Positions 43,327 through 52,828 are shown, counted from the first letter of the stretch. The stretch is 64,000 nucleotides of DNA from Euryhalocaulis caribicus (GCF_000412185.1 NZ_ASJA01000009.1:62001-126000), one strand, 5' to 3'. Program-made: numbers and translations. The notes: generated by a model not told the origin, from the sequence alone.

Positions 43327-44205
43327 CTATCCGTCCAGCAATCCTGCGCGGCTCATCGCCGCGCGCACCGCGTCCTTTGCGGCCTCGCCCGGCTCCGTGA
43401 TCGGCAGGCGCACATCCACGCCCGACCGGCCCAGCAGGGAGAGCGCGTATTTGGCGGGTCCGGGGCTGGGATCAAGGAACAGCGCCTTATGAAGCTCAGC
43501 CAGACCGGAATCGATGCTGCGCGCTTCGGCCAGTTCACCGGCCGCCGCGGCGTCCCAGATCTGCGCGCACAGGCCCGGCGCGACATTGGACGTGACGGAG
43601 ATCGCGCCGTCGCCGCCATTCGCCGCGAACTCGACCGCGGTCGAATCGTCACCGGACAGCAAGGTGAAATCCTCGCCGCAGGCTTCGCGCTGATCGCGCG
43701 CCCGCGCCATGTCGCCTGTGGCGTCTTTGACCCCGACGATCCGTTCCAGCCTGGAAAGCGCTGACATCGTTTTCACTGACATGTCGATTACAGAACGGCC
43801 CGGGATATTGTAGATAAGTATCGGCAGGGAGACCGCATCATGAATGGCCTCGAAATGGCGATACAGCCCCTCCTGGTTGGGCTTGTTGTAATAGGGCGTG
43901 ACAATCAGCAGGCCGTCCGCGCCCGCCGCTTCCGCTTGCCGGGAGAGCGCGATGCCTTTTGACGTATCGTTAGACCCGGCGCCGGCGATGACCGGCGCGC
44001 GGCCCGCCGCGGCTTCCACGGTCAATTCGATGACCCGGCGTTGCTCGTCCGCCGACAGAGTCGGCGACTCGCCGGTGGTGCCGCACGGCACCAGGCCGTC
44101 CGTGCCTTCGTCGAGCTGCCATTGCACCAAACCTTGCAACGCGGCCTCATCGACCGCGTTGTTCTTGAAGGGCGTTATCAAAGCAGTCAGGGATCCAGTG
44201 AACAT
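43327..44205 (-). CDS. dapA: 4-hydroxy-tetrahydrodipicolinate synthase
   Basis: The protein has 292 residues from the ATG at 44205, with GGAAGG upstream. The longer open frame to 44631 is antisense to the transglycosylase and is rejected. [10 protein letters not shown] (about 43-52), the Tyr in [10 protein letters not shown] and the Schiff-base Lys in [10 protein letters not shown] identify DHDPS. It condenses pyruvate with aspartate semialdehyde on the lysine/diaminopimelate route. Its start codon overlaps the divergent slt start on CATG 44203-44206. Confidence 0.95.
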   Translation of the reverse strand: MFTGSLTALITPFKNNAVDEAALQGLVQWQLDEGTDGLVPCGTTGESPTLSADEQRRVIELTVEAAAGRAPVIAGAGSNDTSKGIALSRQAEAAGADGLLIVTPYYNKPNQEGLYRHFEAIHDAVSLPILIYNIPGRSVIDMSVKTMSALSRLERIVGVKDATGDMARARDQREACGEDFTLLSGDDSTAVEFAANGGDGAISVTSNVAPGLCAQIWDAAAAGELAEARSIDSGLAELHKALFLDPSPGPAKYALSLLGRSGVDVRLPITEPGEAAKDAVRAAMSRAGLLDG

Positions 44206-46321
44206 GAACCTTCCTTCGGGCGCAGATCTGACTTTCGCGGCGGACCTTAAGCGGGCCGCCCTTGGCGCGAAAGGGCGCATGCTCATGCTGGCCGCGACAA
44301 CGGGCCTGATCGCCGGCCCGGCGCTGGCCCAGAGCGTTCCGGTTCCCCGGCCCAAGCCCGAACCTGCGCCTTTCACACAGACCCTGCCGCCACAGGAATT
44401 CAACCGGCTGGAGGCCGCGTTCGAGGCTTCCCGCGACGGCGACTGGGGCGCGGTGCGCGCGGCGATTCCCTCGATCAACGACCCGGTCGCCCGCAAGCTT
44501 CTGCTCTGGCGCATCGCGACCTCGGACGAACAGACCAGCTTCCGCGATCTGGCGAACCATATTGAACAGCTGGACGGCTGGCCGAACACCAACGCGATGA
44601 AGCGGGACGCCGAATATGCGCTCAGCGACAAGAACAGCGCCTATATCCCGCCGTCCGAAATCGCCGCCTATTTTTCCGAAAACCCGCCGATCACCGGCGA
44701 AGGTCACGCCATCTACGCGTTCGCGCTGTTCGACCTGAATCTGCCGGACGACGCGGAACTGGAGCTGAAGAAAGCCTGGCGCGGCCAGACGCTGAAACTG
44801 GAAACACAGCGCCGCATTCTGAACGAACACGCGCAGCGCCTGTCGGCGGACGATCACTGGTCGCGCGTGGATTTCCTGCTCTGGGCGGATCAGCGCACCG
44901 CCGCGCGGGATGTCATCCCCTATCTGTCGGCGGAGAAAAAAGCGGTCGCCCAGGCGCGTCTCGGCCTGACCGAAGGCACGTTGTCGGCCGCCAATGTCCC
45001 GTCCAGCATGGCCGGCGACCCCGGCATCCTGCACCAGCGCGCCCGCGCGGCGCGCCGCCGCGGCGACGATACCGGCGCCATCGCCAATCTCCGCGCCATT
45101 ACCGAAAATCCGTCGGTGGAAACCGGCCGGGGCGAGCTGTGGAACATGCGCCACCTGATGGCGCGCGAGGCGCTCGAGCTGAAGGACTATCGCGCCGCCT
45201 ACGACCTCACCAAAGCAACCGATCTGGAAGACGCCGGCGACCGGTCAGAGGCGGAATTCCTCGCCGGCTGGGTCGCGCTGCGCTTCCTCGACATGCCTGA
45301 GGCTGCAGGCGAGCACTTCAAGATCATCACGGAAATCGTCTCGACCCCGGTATCGCTCTCGCGGGGACAATACTGGCAGGGCCGCGCCGCACAGGCCGCG
45401 GGCGACACGGAGGCCGCGCAGACCTATTACACACAGGCCGCCGAACACATCACCACCTATTACGGCCTGCTGGCCGCCGAACGGCTGGAAAGCCTGACCG
45501 GCGAACCCGCGATGATTGTCATTCCGGCGGATCCTGAAATCACCCAGGCCGATATCGACGCCTTCGAATCCCGCGAGCTGGTGCAGGCCGCCCGGATGCT
45601 GGGCGAGCTGGGCGAGGACTGGTGGTTCACCGTGTTCGCCTATCACATCGAGGACACGATGCAGGACGCGGCGCAATTCGCGCTGCTGTCCGACATGGCC
45701 AAGGATTACGGCATGATGCGCCCCGCCCTGCGCGTGGCGAAATCGGCCCGCAACCGGCACATCCCCGTGATGGAGCGCGCCTATCCGCTGGCCTTCACCC
45801 CGCCGGAAGGCCCGCAATATGTCGAACCGGCGCTGGCGCTCGCCATTTCGCGTCAGGAAACCGAGTTCGATCCGCGCGCCGTCAGTCACGCCAACGCGCA
45901 CGGGCTGATGCAGCTATTGCCCACAACCGCGCAATCCACGGCGCGATCCCTGGGGCGGCCCTATCGTTATTCCTGGCTGTTGGACGATCCCGATTACAAT
46001 GCGGAGCTGGGCAGCTCACACCTCAAACAGCTGGTGGGCGATTTCAACGGCTCCTACATCGTGTCGATGGCGGGCTATAACGCGGGCGCGTCACGCGGGC
46101 GCCGCTGGATCGCGACCTATGGCGATCCCCGGGCCGGCGCCATCGATCCGGTCGACTGGGTGGAGCTGGTGCCGTTCGGCGAAACGCGGAACTATATCCA
46201 GCGCGTGATCGAGAACTTGCAGGTCTATCGCGCGCGCCAGAACGGCAATACCGCGCCCGTGACGATCACCGAAGATCTCAATAAGGGCTCGATCCCGAAA
46301 GCCAGCCTGTCTCCGACCTAA
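44204..46321 (+). CDS. slt: Soluble lytic murein transglycosylase (Slt70-type), exported
   Basis: The protein has 705 residues from the ATG at 44204. The hydrophobic core of the signal peptide (LMLAATTGLIAGPALAQ) lies at about 27-42, preceded by basic residues (KRAALGAKGR), which favours this start over the ATG at 44279. A long superhelical domain (about 60-520) leads to the transglycosylase domain with the catalytic Glu in AISRQETEFDPRAVSHANAHGLMQLLP, split here, and GYNAGASRGRRW. It cleaves peptidoglycan glycan strands in the periplasm. It is divergent from dapA and convergent with the dehydratase. Confidence 0.92.
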   Translation: MNLPSGADLTFAADLKRAALGAKGRMLMLAATTGLIAGPALAQSVPVPRPKPEPAPFTQTLPPQEFNRLEAAFEASRDGDWGAVRAAIPSINDPVARKLLLWRIATSDEQTSFRDLANHIEQLDGWPNTNAMKRDAEYALSDKNSAYIPPSEIAAYFSENPPITGEGHAIYAFALFDLNLPDDAELELKKAWRGQTLKLETQRRILNEHAQRLSADDHWSRVDFLLWADQRTAARDVIPYLSAEKKAVAQARLGLTEGTLSAANVPSSMAGDPGILHQRARAARRRGDDTGAIANLRAITENPSVETGRGELWNMRHLMAREALELKDYRAAYDLTKATDLEDAGDRSEAEFLAGWVALRFLDMPEAAGEHFKIITEIVSTPVSLSRGQYWQGRAAQAAGDTEAAQTYYTQAAEHITTYYGLLAAERLESLTGEPAMIVIPADPEITQADIDAFESRELVQAARMLGELGEDWWFTVFAYHIEDTMQDAAQFALLSDMAKDYGMMRPALRVAKSARNRHIPVMERAYPLAFTPPEGPQYVEPALALAISRQETEFDPRAVSHANAHGLMQLLPTTAQSTARSLGRPYRYSWLLDDPDYNAELGSSHLKQLVGDFNGSYIVSMAGYNAGASRGRRWIATYGDPRAGAIDPVDWVELVPFGETRNYIQRVIENLQVYRARQNGNTAPVTITEDLNKGSIPKASLSPT

Positions 46322-47343
46322 AGCCGGGCCAGCGCCCGCTGGTAAATATCCGAATCGACATTGCCGCCGGTCAGCACCACGCCGACGCGGCTGCGCCGCG
46401 CGAACGGCTTGCGCGACAACAGCGCCGCCAGCGCCGCCGCGCCGCCGGGCTCGACCACCAGCTTCATGCGGCGGAAGGCGAACGCCATGGCGTCCAGCGC
46501 CTCGTCATCGCTGACGGCGAAGCCGCCGGCGACCCGCTCCTTGTTGATCGCGAACGTGATCTCCCCCGGCGCTGGCGACAGCAACGCATCACAGATCGAT
46601 CCGCCGCGCCGCTCATTCCCGACAATCTTTCCGGCGTCGAACGATTTCATATGATCGTCGAAGCCTTCGGGCTCCGCCGTGTAGATTTTCGTGGACGGGC
46701 TCAGGCCCTCCATGGCCAGCGCGATGCCGGCCGTCAGCCCGCCGCCGCCCGCGCAAACGATCAGCGCGTCCAGCGGCCCGCCCGCCGCCTGCGCCTGCCG
46801 GGCGATTTCCAGCCCCGCCGTGCCCTGCCCTGAAATCACGTCCGGATCATCGAAGGACGGCACCAGTGTCGCGCCGGTTTCCGCCGCTATCCGCGCGGAA
46901 ATTTCCTCCCGGCTTTCAGTTTCCCGGTCATAGGTGACGATTTCGCCGCCCAGGCGGCGGACGCCCTCCATTTTCACTTTCGGGCTGTCTTCCGGCATCA
47001 CGATGGTCGCCGGCGCGCCGAACGCCTTCGCCGCCGCCGCAACGCCTTGCGCATGATTGCCGGAGGAAAACGCCACCACCCCGCGCATGCGCTCTTCGGT
47101 GCCCAGCCGCGCAATACGGTTGGTCGCGCCGCGAATCTTGAAGGATCCCGTGCGCTGCACGTTCTCGCATTTCACGAAGACAGTCGCGCCCGCGGCTTCG
47201 TCCAGCGCCTCGAAACGCAGGAAGGGCGTCACGCGGGCCAGCGGGCGCACGCGCTCCTCGGCGGCGCAAACATCGTCAAAGCCGGGCGGCGTGGAATCCA
47301 TGGGGGATTTAAAGAGACCGCGGATCGTATTCGTCAAACTCAT
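46318..47343 (-). CDS. Threonine/serine dehydratase, PLP-dependent (catabolic type)
   Basis: The 341-residue protein has the PLP lysine in RTGSFKIRGA (about 68-77), FSSGNHAQGVA as the substrate loop and VCAGGGGLTAGIA as the phosphate-binding Gly loop. It lacks the C-terminal ACT domains of biosynthetic IlvA, so it resembles catabolic threonine dehydratase or serine racemase-like enzymes. It deaminates Thr to 2-oxobutyrate, or Ser to pyruvate. The start could also be the Met at residue 15 (MDSTPPG). The stop overlaps the slt stop on CTAA. Confidence 0.9.
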   Translation of the reverse strand: MSLTNTIRGLFKSPMDSTPPGFDDVCAAEERVRPLARVTPFLRFEALDEAAGATVFVKCENVQRTGSFKIRGATNRIARLGTEERMRGVVAFSSGNHAQGVAAAAKAFGAPATIVMPEDSPKVKMEGVRRLGGEIVTYDRETESREEISARIAAETGATLVPSFDDPDVISGQGTAGLEIARQAQAAGGPLDALIVCAGGGGLTAGIALAMEGLSPSTKIYTAEPEGFDDHMKSFDAGKIVGNERRGGSICDALLSPAPGEITFAINKERVAGGFAVSDDEALDAMAFAFRRMKLVVEPGGAAALAALLSRKPFARRSRVGVVLTGGNVDSDIYQRALARL

Positions 47344-47494
47344 TTCAAAATCACCTTCTGGACGGCGGGACAGGTAAAAACTGCGAATTACCTATAATTC
47401 AAGCCGGATTGCGCTTCACGAGCGCTTGTCAGGCCGCGCCACGCCCGCTTAACTCGGCTCAACTAAAGGAAAAGCCTGTTTGGGAGGAGCCGCC

Positions 47495-49213
47495 ATGATG
47501 CGCGGATTAATGATGGACGCCCCGCTGATGATCAGCGGAATTCTGAGACACGCCGCGCTTAATCACGGGGGCCGGGAAATTGTCACCCGCCTGCCGGAGT
47601 CGGGTGAAATCCACCGTTATGGCTATCGCGACGCCTGGAAACGCTCTCAGCAGGCAGCCCACGCCCTGACAAAGCTCGGCGTGGCGCCGGGCGAGCGCGT
47701 GGGCACGATCGCGTGGAACACGCACCGGCATTTCGAACTCTATTATGCGGTGTCCGGCATCGAGAGCGTGATCCACACGATAAATCCGCGCCTGAAGCCC
47801 GAGCAGATCGCCTGGATCATCAATCACGCCGAAGACAAGATCGTCTTCTTCGACACCACATTCGCCCCGATCGTTGACGGGATCGCGCAGCACTGCCCCG
47901 GCGTTGAAAAATGGGTGCTGATGGCGGGCGCCGAACACAAGCCCGAAATGAAGACCGAAATCCTCACCTATGAGGAACTGATCGCCGACGAGCCCGATGA
48001 GTTCGACTGGCCGGTCTTCGACGAACACGCCGCCGCCTGCCTCTGCTACACGTCCGGCACCACGGGCGATCCCAAGGGCGTTCTCTATTCCCATCGCTCC
48101 ACCGTCCTGCACGCGATGAGCTCCATCGCGCCGGACGTGATCGGCGGCGGCGCCGAAGCCTCGATCCTGGCCGTGGTTCCGATGTTCCACGTCTCCGCCT
48201 GGGGTCTGCCCTATGGCGCGCCGATGGCGGGCGCGAAACTGGTCATGCCGGGCGCGCAACTGGACGGCGCCAGCCTGTACGAGCTGATCGACGGCGAGGA
48301 CGTCACCTACATGGTGGGCGTGCCCACCGTCTGGCTCGGCGTGCTGGACTATCTGCGCAAGAACGAAAAACGCCTCGACAAGGTCGAAAAAATCTTGTCC
48401 GGCGGCTCCGCCCTGCCCGAGGCGCTGCTGCGCGCCTATGAGGAAGGCTATGGCGTCACCATGCAGCAGGGCTGGGGCATGACGGAAATGTCGCCCATCG
48501 GCACGATCGGCACGCTGAAACCCAATCATGACGGGCTGCCGCAGGACGAGAAGGTCAAGATCAAGCTGAAACAAGGTCTGGGCGTTTATGGCGTGGAGCT
48601 GCGCGTGGTTTCCGAAGACGGCAAGATTCTGCCGCGCGACGGCAAATCGTCCGGCCACCTTCAGGTGCGCGGGCCGTGGATCGCCAGCCAGTATTTCAAG
48701 CGCGACAGCGACGATCAGTTCACCGATGACGGATGGTTCGACACCGGCGACATCGCGCACCTGGACGATGATGGCTACATGACCATTACCGACCGCGCCA
48801 AGGACGTGATCAAGACCGGCGGCGAATGGATTTCCTCCATTGATCTGGAAAACGCCGCTATGGGCCATCCCGACGTGGCGCAGGCCGCCGCCATCGGCCT
48901 GCCCCATCCAAAGTGGCAGGAGCGCCCGCTACTGGTCGTTGTGCCGAAAGAGGGGTGTTCTCCCACAGAGCAGCAGATACAGGATTACATCGCGGAAAAA
49001 TGCGCCAAGTGGTGGGTGCCGGACGCGGTCGAATTCGTCGAGGAACTGCCGCTCGGCGCCACAGGCAAAGTTCTGAAGACCGATCTGCGCGAACGCTTCA
49101 AGGACTACAAGCTCGGCGAGGACAAGCCGAAGAAAGCCAGGCCGGAAACCTCGGCCGCGCCGGAAACCGATAATGGCGGTGAAAAGCGGAAAAAATTCCT
49201 GGGAATTTTCTAG
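47495..49213 (+). CDS. Acyl-CoA ligase of the DmdB / long-chain type
   Basis: The protein has 572 residues from the ATG at 47495, with GGGAGGAG just upstream. The AMP-binding signature [19 protein letters not shown] (about 188-206) is clear, then [22 protein letters not shown] and the C-terminal catalytic Lys in [13 protein letters not shown]. The N-terminus [16 protein letters not shown] resembles 3-methylmercaptopropionyl-CoA ligase DmdB and medium/long-chain ligases. The exact acyl substrate cannot be fixed. An AT-rich palindrome (AAAATTCC/GGAATTTT) lies at the 3' end. Confidence 0.92.
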   Translation: MMRGLMMDAPLMISGILRHAALNHGGREIVTRLPESGEIHRYGYRDAWKRSQQAAHALTKLGVAPGERVGTIAWNTHRHFELYYAVSGIESVIHTINPRLKPEQIAWIINHAEDKIVFFDTTFAPIVDGIAQHCPGVEKWVLMAGAEHKPEMKTEILTYEELIADEPDEFDWPVFDEHAAACLCYTSGTTGDPKGVLYSHRSTVLHAMSSIAPDVIGGGAEASILAVVPMFHVSAWGLPYGAPMAGAKLVMPGAQLDGASLYELIDGEDVTYMVGVPTVWLGVLDYLRKNEKRLDKVEKILSGGSALPEALLRAYEEGYGVTMQQGWGMTEMSPIGTIGTLKPNHDGLPQDEKVKIKLKQGLGVYGVELRVVSEDGKILPRDGKSSGHLQVRGPWIASQYFKRDSDDQFTDDGWFDTGDIAHLDDDGYMTITDRAKDVIKTGGEWISSIDLENAAMGHPDVAQAAAIGLPHPKWQERPLLVVVPKEGCSPTEQQIQDYIAEKCAKWWVPDAVEFVEELPLGATGKVLKTDLRERFKDYKLGEDKPKKARPETSAAPETDNGGEKRKKFLGIF

Positions 49214-49240
49214 GGGTTTGAGCGCAGACGCTGAAGGTGA

Positions 49241-49603
49241 TCAGTCCGGAAGGACGGTCACCTTCAGGCGCATCTTGGGGTGGATGTCACAGCGGACGAC
49301 ATATTCGCCCGGTTGATCGAAAACGATATCGGTTCGCGATCCGATCGGCTGTGACCCGGAATCGAAGCTCAACGCGTCAGATTCCACATAGGCATGATGC
49401 AGGAACTGATCATCATTGACGATGGTCAGCGTTCCCCCTTCTGTGAGCGTCGTTTCCTCGGGGTCGAAAGCCCGTCCCCGCTGGGACACCGTCACCGTGG
49501 CCTCGCCCTGCCCGGCCGATTCACCCGGCAACACCGTGGCGGGCTGCGCTGCTGTAAAAACGGGAAAAGCGGCCACAGCCGCGACACATGAAATCAGGCG
49601 CAT
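49241..49603 (-). CDS. Exported cupredoxin (plastocyanin-like, 'methylamine utilisation protein' type)
   Basis: The protein has 120 residues from the ATG at 49603. It has a signal peptide to about residue 19 and then one cupredoxin domain. Type I copper ligands are in place: H69 or H70 in QFLHHAY, then C105, H108 and M111 in RCDIHPKM. It probably carries electrons or senses copper/redox state in the periplasm. It is the last of four minus-strand genes. The gap from the kinase stop is eight bases, so it belongs to the globin operon. Confidence 0.88.
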   Translation of the reverse strand: MRLISCVAAVAAFPVFTAAQPATVLPGESAGQGEATVTVSQRGRAFDPEETTLTEGGTLTIVNDDQFLHHAYVESDALSFDSGSQPIGSRTDIVFDQPGEYVVRCDIHPKMRLKVTVLPD

Positions 49604-49611
49604 CTTCACTC

Positions 49612-51498
49612 TCACGCTACCGCAGCATCGGGATTTAGGGCTTTTGCCGGCGGCAACCAGATCGTCACGCATGTCCCCGCGCCCGGCTCCGACTCCACGC
49701 GCAGCTTTCCGCCTGACCTTTCGATCAGCTGGTTGGCCACCGCCAGCCCAAGGCCGCAGCCCTCATAGTGGCGCGTAACGCCTGATTCCAGCTGCCGGAA
49801 AGGCTCCAGCGCCATCGGGATCTTGTCGGCGCTCATACCGATGCCCGTGTCGCGTATGCGTATTTCCACGCCGCGGGGCAGAGCGGATATCTCGGCTGAC
49901 ACCGCCCCGCCCTCATCGGTGAACTTCACGGCGTTGGATATGATCTCTCCGGCCGCGCGCTTGACCGCGTTCGGATCGGCGTGCGCGCAGACCCCTTCTC
50001 CGCCGGAGACGGAAAGCCGGATGGACTTGGCGGCAATCTGCGTCTCGTGCAGTGCGACGGCCTCTTCAACAAGCTCGCTGACAGGCAAGGTTTCGGGCCA
50101 GAGTTCTGATTCCTGCGCGCCGGACACTTCCAGAATATTCTCGATAATCGTCAGCAGGTTCATCCCGCTTTCGTGGATCAGGGTCGCATAGCTCTTTTGC
50201 TGCTCCGCGTTGGCCGCGCCATGGCCTTTTAGAATACCGGCAAACCCGATGACGGCGTTCAGCGGGGTGCGCAATTCGTGCGTCATCGCCGTCATGAAGT
50301 CTGTTTTCGCCCGGCTGGCCATTTCGGCCCGGTCCCTGGCGTCCAGATAGTCCGACTCGCGCTGCTTGGCGTCGCTGATATCGGCCCAGGTGATCAGTGC
50401 CCCGCCTTCGCTGGTGGCGCTCCGGTCCATCCTCAACCAGCGCCCGTCCGGCAAACGCATTTCTCCAGCGTGAGCCTCTTCGGAAAACAGCGTGTCGCGC
50501 GACACGGAAACCGGCGATCCGTCCTGCCGGAAAAGTTCAGGATAGAAGGCTCCGTGAATATTTTCCTCGCGAAGGTCGGGGAAAAAGTCCTTCACCTTCA
50601 CATTGGCATGAATAATCCGCTGGTCCGCATCGACCAGAACGATCGCCTCATGCGCGTTCTGAAGCGCGTCGATCAGGCGGATCTGCGCGGTTGTCCGCAG
50701 GGCTTTTTCCCGGGCCATCATCTCCCGGATATTGTCCTGCATGACCGACATGGAGCGCAGCAGAGCCCCGGTCTCATCCTGTCCCCCGGCCGGGATTTCC
50801 GCCTCGAAATCACCATCGGCGATCCGGTTCGCCGCGCCGGAGGCCGCATCCAGGGGCCGCACGATGGAGCGAGTCAGCAATGCAATAATCAGGATCGACA
50901 CGGCAATCGCGGCCAGCGCCGCCGCTGTGTTCAGCCGCTGGCTTCTATCCACCGCCGCCACCGCGCTCTCCCGCGACAGATAGGCGGCATTGGCCTGTAG
51001 TTCGACGATGATATCGAGCGTTTCGACAATCTGGTCCGCCTGCGCCTGAAGCGTCCGCTCCGGCAAGGCCTCGCCGCCGGACGCCATGACCGCCGCACCC
51101 CATTCCTGCGCCTGCAGGCGCACCTCATGCGTCATCTCCCGCGAGCGGGCAGTCAGCGCGCGTTCCTCGACAATCTCCAGATCGCTCAGGAAATCGTCCA
51201 TGCGCTCTTCAAATTCGGAAAAGTCGGCGCCGTCGGCGCCCTCATACACGCCCTGCCGCAACAGCGCGGCGTCCGCGCGGGAGAAGGACAGGCTCGCGGC
51301 CCGGGCAAAATTGATCGCCATCATGGGACGGTCATAGGTTTCCTCGACCACCGCCCCGGCCCGTGTAATCGACATCACGGCGTAAGCGCCCACCGCGGCC
51401 ACCAGCAGGCACATCGCCAGACAGCCCAGAACCAGCCGGCTGCGAATCGTCGTCAGCAGGCGCGTCTGTTTCAGGGGTTGCGGCATATCCTGTGACAC
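49612..51498 (-). CDS. Membrane sensor histidine kinase with HAMP and PAS-like domains
   Basis: The 628-residue protein has TM1 at about 21-43, a helical periplasmic sensor (about 45-190) of four-helix-bundle type, TM2 at about 192-209 and a HAMP domain at about 210-262. A PAS-like domain follows at about 275-375, then HisKA with H407 in MTHELRTPLN, and an HATPase domain with N522, DTGIGM (551-556) and GCGLGLAVANQL. No receiver domain is present and no response regulator is nearby, so its target is unknown. It lies in one tight operon with the exported globin and cupredoxin, so it may report their redox or ligand state. Confidence 0.93.
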   Translation of the reverse strand: MSQDMPQPLKQTRLLTTIRSRLVLGCLAMCLLVAAVGAYAVMSITRAGAVVEETYDRPMMAINFARAASLSFSRADAALLRQGVYEGADGADFSEFEERMDDFLSDLEIVEERALTARSREMTHEVRLQAQEWGAAVMASGGEALPERTLQAQADQIVETLDIIVELQANAAYLSRESAVAAVDRSQRLNTAAALAAIAVSILIIALLTRSIVRPLDAASGAANRIADGDFEAEIPAGGQDETGALLRSMSVMQDNIREMMAREKALRTTAQIRLIDALQNAHEAIVLVDADQRIIHANVKVKDFFPDLREENIHGAFYPELFRQDGSPVSVSRDTLFSEEAHAGEMRLPDGRWLRMDRSATSEGGALITWADISDAKQRESDYLDARDRAEMASRAKTDFMTAMTHELRTPLNAVIGFAGILKGHGAANAEQQKSYATLIHESGMNLLTIIENILEVSGAQESELWPETLPVSELVEEAVALHETQIAAKSIRLSVSGGEGVCAHADPNAVKRAAGEIISNAVKFTDEGGAVSAEISALPRGVEIRIRDTGIGMSADKIPMALEPFRQLESGVTRHYEGCGLGLAVANQLIERSGGKLRVESEPGAGTCVTIWLPPAKALNPDAAVA

Positions 51499-51517
51499 GG
51501 CGGTCCTGAAAGTCCTT

Positions 51518-51940
51518 CTACTCGGTCACCACGTCCCGGTGCATCGGCGCCAGAATCGCCAGCAGGCGGTTCTGGGTGCGGAACCCCACGCCCTCTTCGT
51601 CCATCGCGTCCTGAAGGTTCTCGACCAGCGCGTTGAAATCCGCCGTATCCAGCGCCAGCCCCTTGTGCGAGGCCTCCATCGTCTGCCCGGAATATTCGCA
51701 AGGCCCGCCCGTCAGATCGCAAATCTGTTCGGTCAGCAGGCGCTTGACCCGGTCGACATTGGAATTTTCGAAGGTATGGCCGATGCGCGGATCAGCGACC
51801 GAACGGTCAATCGCGCCATGCGCAATGCGCTCCACCGCGTCCGCCCCGCCAAGGTCTTCATACAGAGTCGCATCCGCCGCCTGCGCCGCGCCGGCGGCCA
51901 GCAGCAACGCGGCGAGCGCCGTCATCACCGGTCTCATCAT
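51518..51940 (-). CDS. Group I truncated haemoglobin with signal peptide
   Basis: The 140-residue protein has a signal peptide ending AAQAA (about residue 22), unusual for a globin. The truncated globin core follows: TLYEDLGGADAVERIAHGAI, split here, then LTEQICDLTGGPCEYSG and the proximal-His segment MEASHKGLAL (H92). Two Cys (C74, C81) could form a periplasmic disulfide. Known trHbI proteins bind O2 or NO. Here the signal peptide predicts periplasmic location. It starts one base after the DUF3034 stop and ends 19 bases before the kinase start. Confidence 0.92.
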   Translation of the reverse strand: MMRPVMTALAALLLAAGAAQAADATLYEDLGGADAVERIAHGAIDRSVADPRIGHTFENSNVDRVKRLLTEQICDLTGGPCEYSGQTMEASHKGLALDTADFNALVENLQDAMDEEGVGFRTQNRLLAILAPMHRDVVTE

Positions 51941-51941
51941 C

Positions 51942-52802
51942 CTAAAACCCCACTTGCAGAGAAAAATACACGCCGGCCTGACCGCCCTGATTGGCCACCT
52001 CGCCCAGATCGACGCCGGCCAGCGTCAGAGACACGCCCTTGTTCGGGAAGAAGACCAGATAGGCCGCCGCGGCGTCCTCTTCGTCCGCGAAAGCCAGGTT
52101 GTCCGGCTTGGTCCGATAGTCCGCGCCCACGGCCCAGCGCCGGGACAGCAGCATCACGGCCGATCCGTCGAACTGCGCGGAATAATCCTCGTCAAAGCCC
52201 AGCAGGCCGAACTGGTTGGCCTGGGTGGCGCGCACGGTCCCGCTCAGAAGCAGGCTGTGCCGCAGATAGAGCTTCGTGGCGGACAGATAGTAATCCACCC
52301 CGGAATCGTCGTCCGCGCCAACGGCCGCCAGAACGGCTTCCTGTTCGGCGTCCTTGTACTGGATGCCGGCGGCCACCTGCGGATACCAGCGGTCCTGGTC
52401 ATAGACCGCGTCCCCGAACAGCCGCACCTTGGCGCCGAAAACGTCCTGACCGAATTCAAACCCCTCGCCCAGTCCCAGCACGACGCCGGTCTCGCCCGTA
52501 TCGAAATACTGGCGCGCATAGCTGAGCTCCACGCGGTCGAACAGGCCCGCGGCAAAGCCCACAGTCTCGAACGTGAAATCCGGCAGGTCCAGATAGCTGT
52601 AATGCGCATTGGCCCCGACGCCGTTGCGCGAGCCATAGCCCGTGATAACCGACCATGTGGAAAGCCCGGCCCCGCCCGCGCCCTCGATCTGGCTCACGCC
52701 GCCCGTGGCCAGAAGCTTGCCGCTGTCAAAGACCGTATCGGCCGCGGCGGGCGATGCGGCCGCGCAAACAGCCGTCATCACGCTGACAAGGTAATTTTTC
52801 AT
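51942..52802 (-). CDS. DUF3034 family outer-membrane beta-barrel-like protein
   Basis: The 286-residue protein has a signal peptide ending PAAA (about residue 20). The mature part consists of amphipathic strands with alternating aromatic residues (FTFETVGFAAGLFDRVELSYARQYF, split here) and ends in QVGF, a C-terminal aromatic typical of outer-membrane barrels. GGVSQIEGAGGAGLSTWSVI near the N-terminus is characteristic of DUF3034. The function is unknown. It is the first gene of the four-gene operon with globin, kinase and cupredoxin. Confidence 0.87.
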   Translation of the reverse strand: MKNYLVSVMTAVCAAASPAAADTVFDSGKLLATGGVSQIEGAGGAGLSTWSVITGYGSRNGVGANAHYSYLDLPDFTFETVGFAAGLFDRVELSYARQYFDTGETGVVLGLGEGFEFGQDVFGAKVRLFGDAVYDQDRWYPQVAAGIQYKDAEQEAVLAAVGADDDSGVDYYLSATKLYLRHSLLLSGTVRATQANQFGLLGFDEDYSAQFDGSAVMLLSRRWAVGADYRTKPDNLAFADEEDAAAAYLVFFPNKGVSLTLAGVDLGEVANQGGQAGVYFSLQVGF

Positions 52803-52806
52803 GTTC

Positions 52807-52828
52807 CTGGCCCTTATTTCCGGGCCAG
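52807..52828 (-). promoter_or_regulatory. Inverted repeat in the DUF3034-operon leader
   Basis: CTGGCCC (52807-52813) and GGGCCAG (52822-52828) are perfect inverted repeats around eight bases. They end four bases before the DUF3034 start codon and overlap the AGG of its ribosome site on the minus strand. The element could be an operator or an RNA hairpin controlling translation of the operon's first gene. Confidence 0.4.

Noticed and set aside
43898-44203. 102-codon N-terminal extension of the lytic transglycosylase
   Set aside because: It lies antisense to the conserved dapA coding sequence, and the signal peptide would then be internal.
44206-44631. 142-codon N-terminal extension of dapA
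   Set aside because: It is antisense to the transglycosylase gene. DapA proteins start at the [13 protein letters not shown] block, with a good ribosome site at that ATG.
49193-49210. AAAATTCC/GGAATTTT palindrome at the end of the acyl-CoA ligase gene
   Set aside because: The stem is AT-rich with a tiny loop and contains coding sequence, so it is not a convincing terminator, although it lies between convergent genes.
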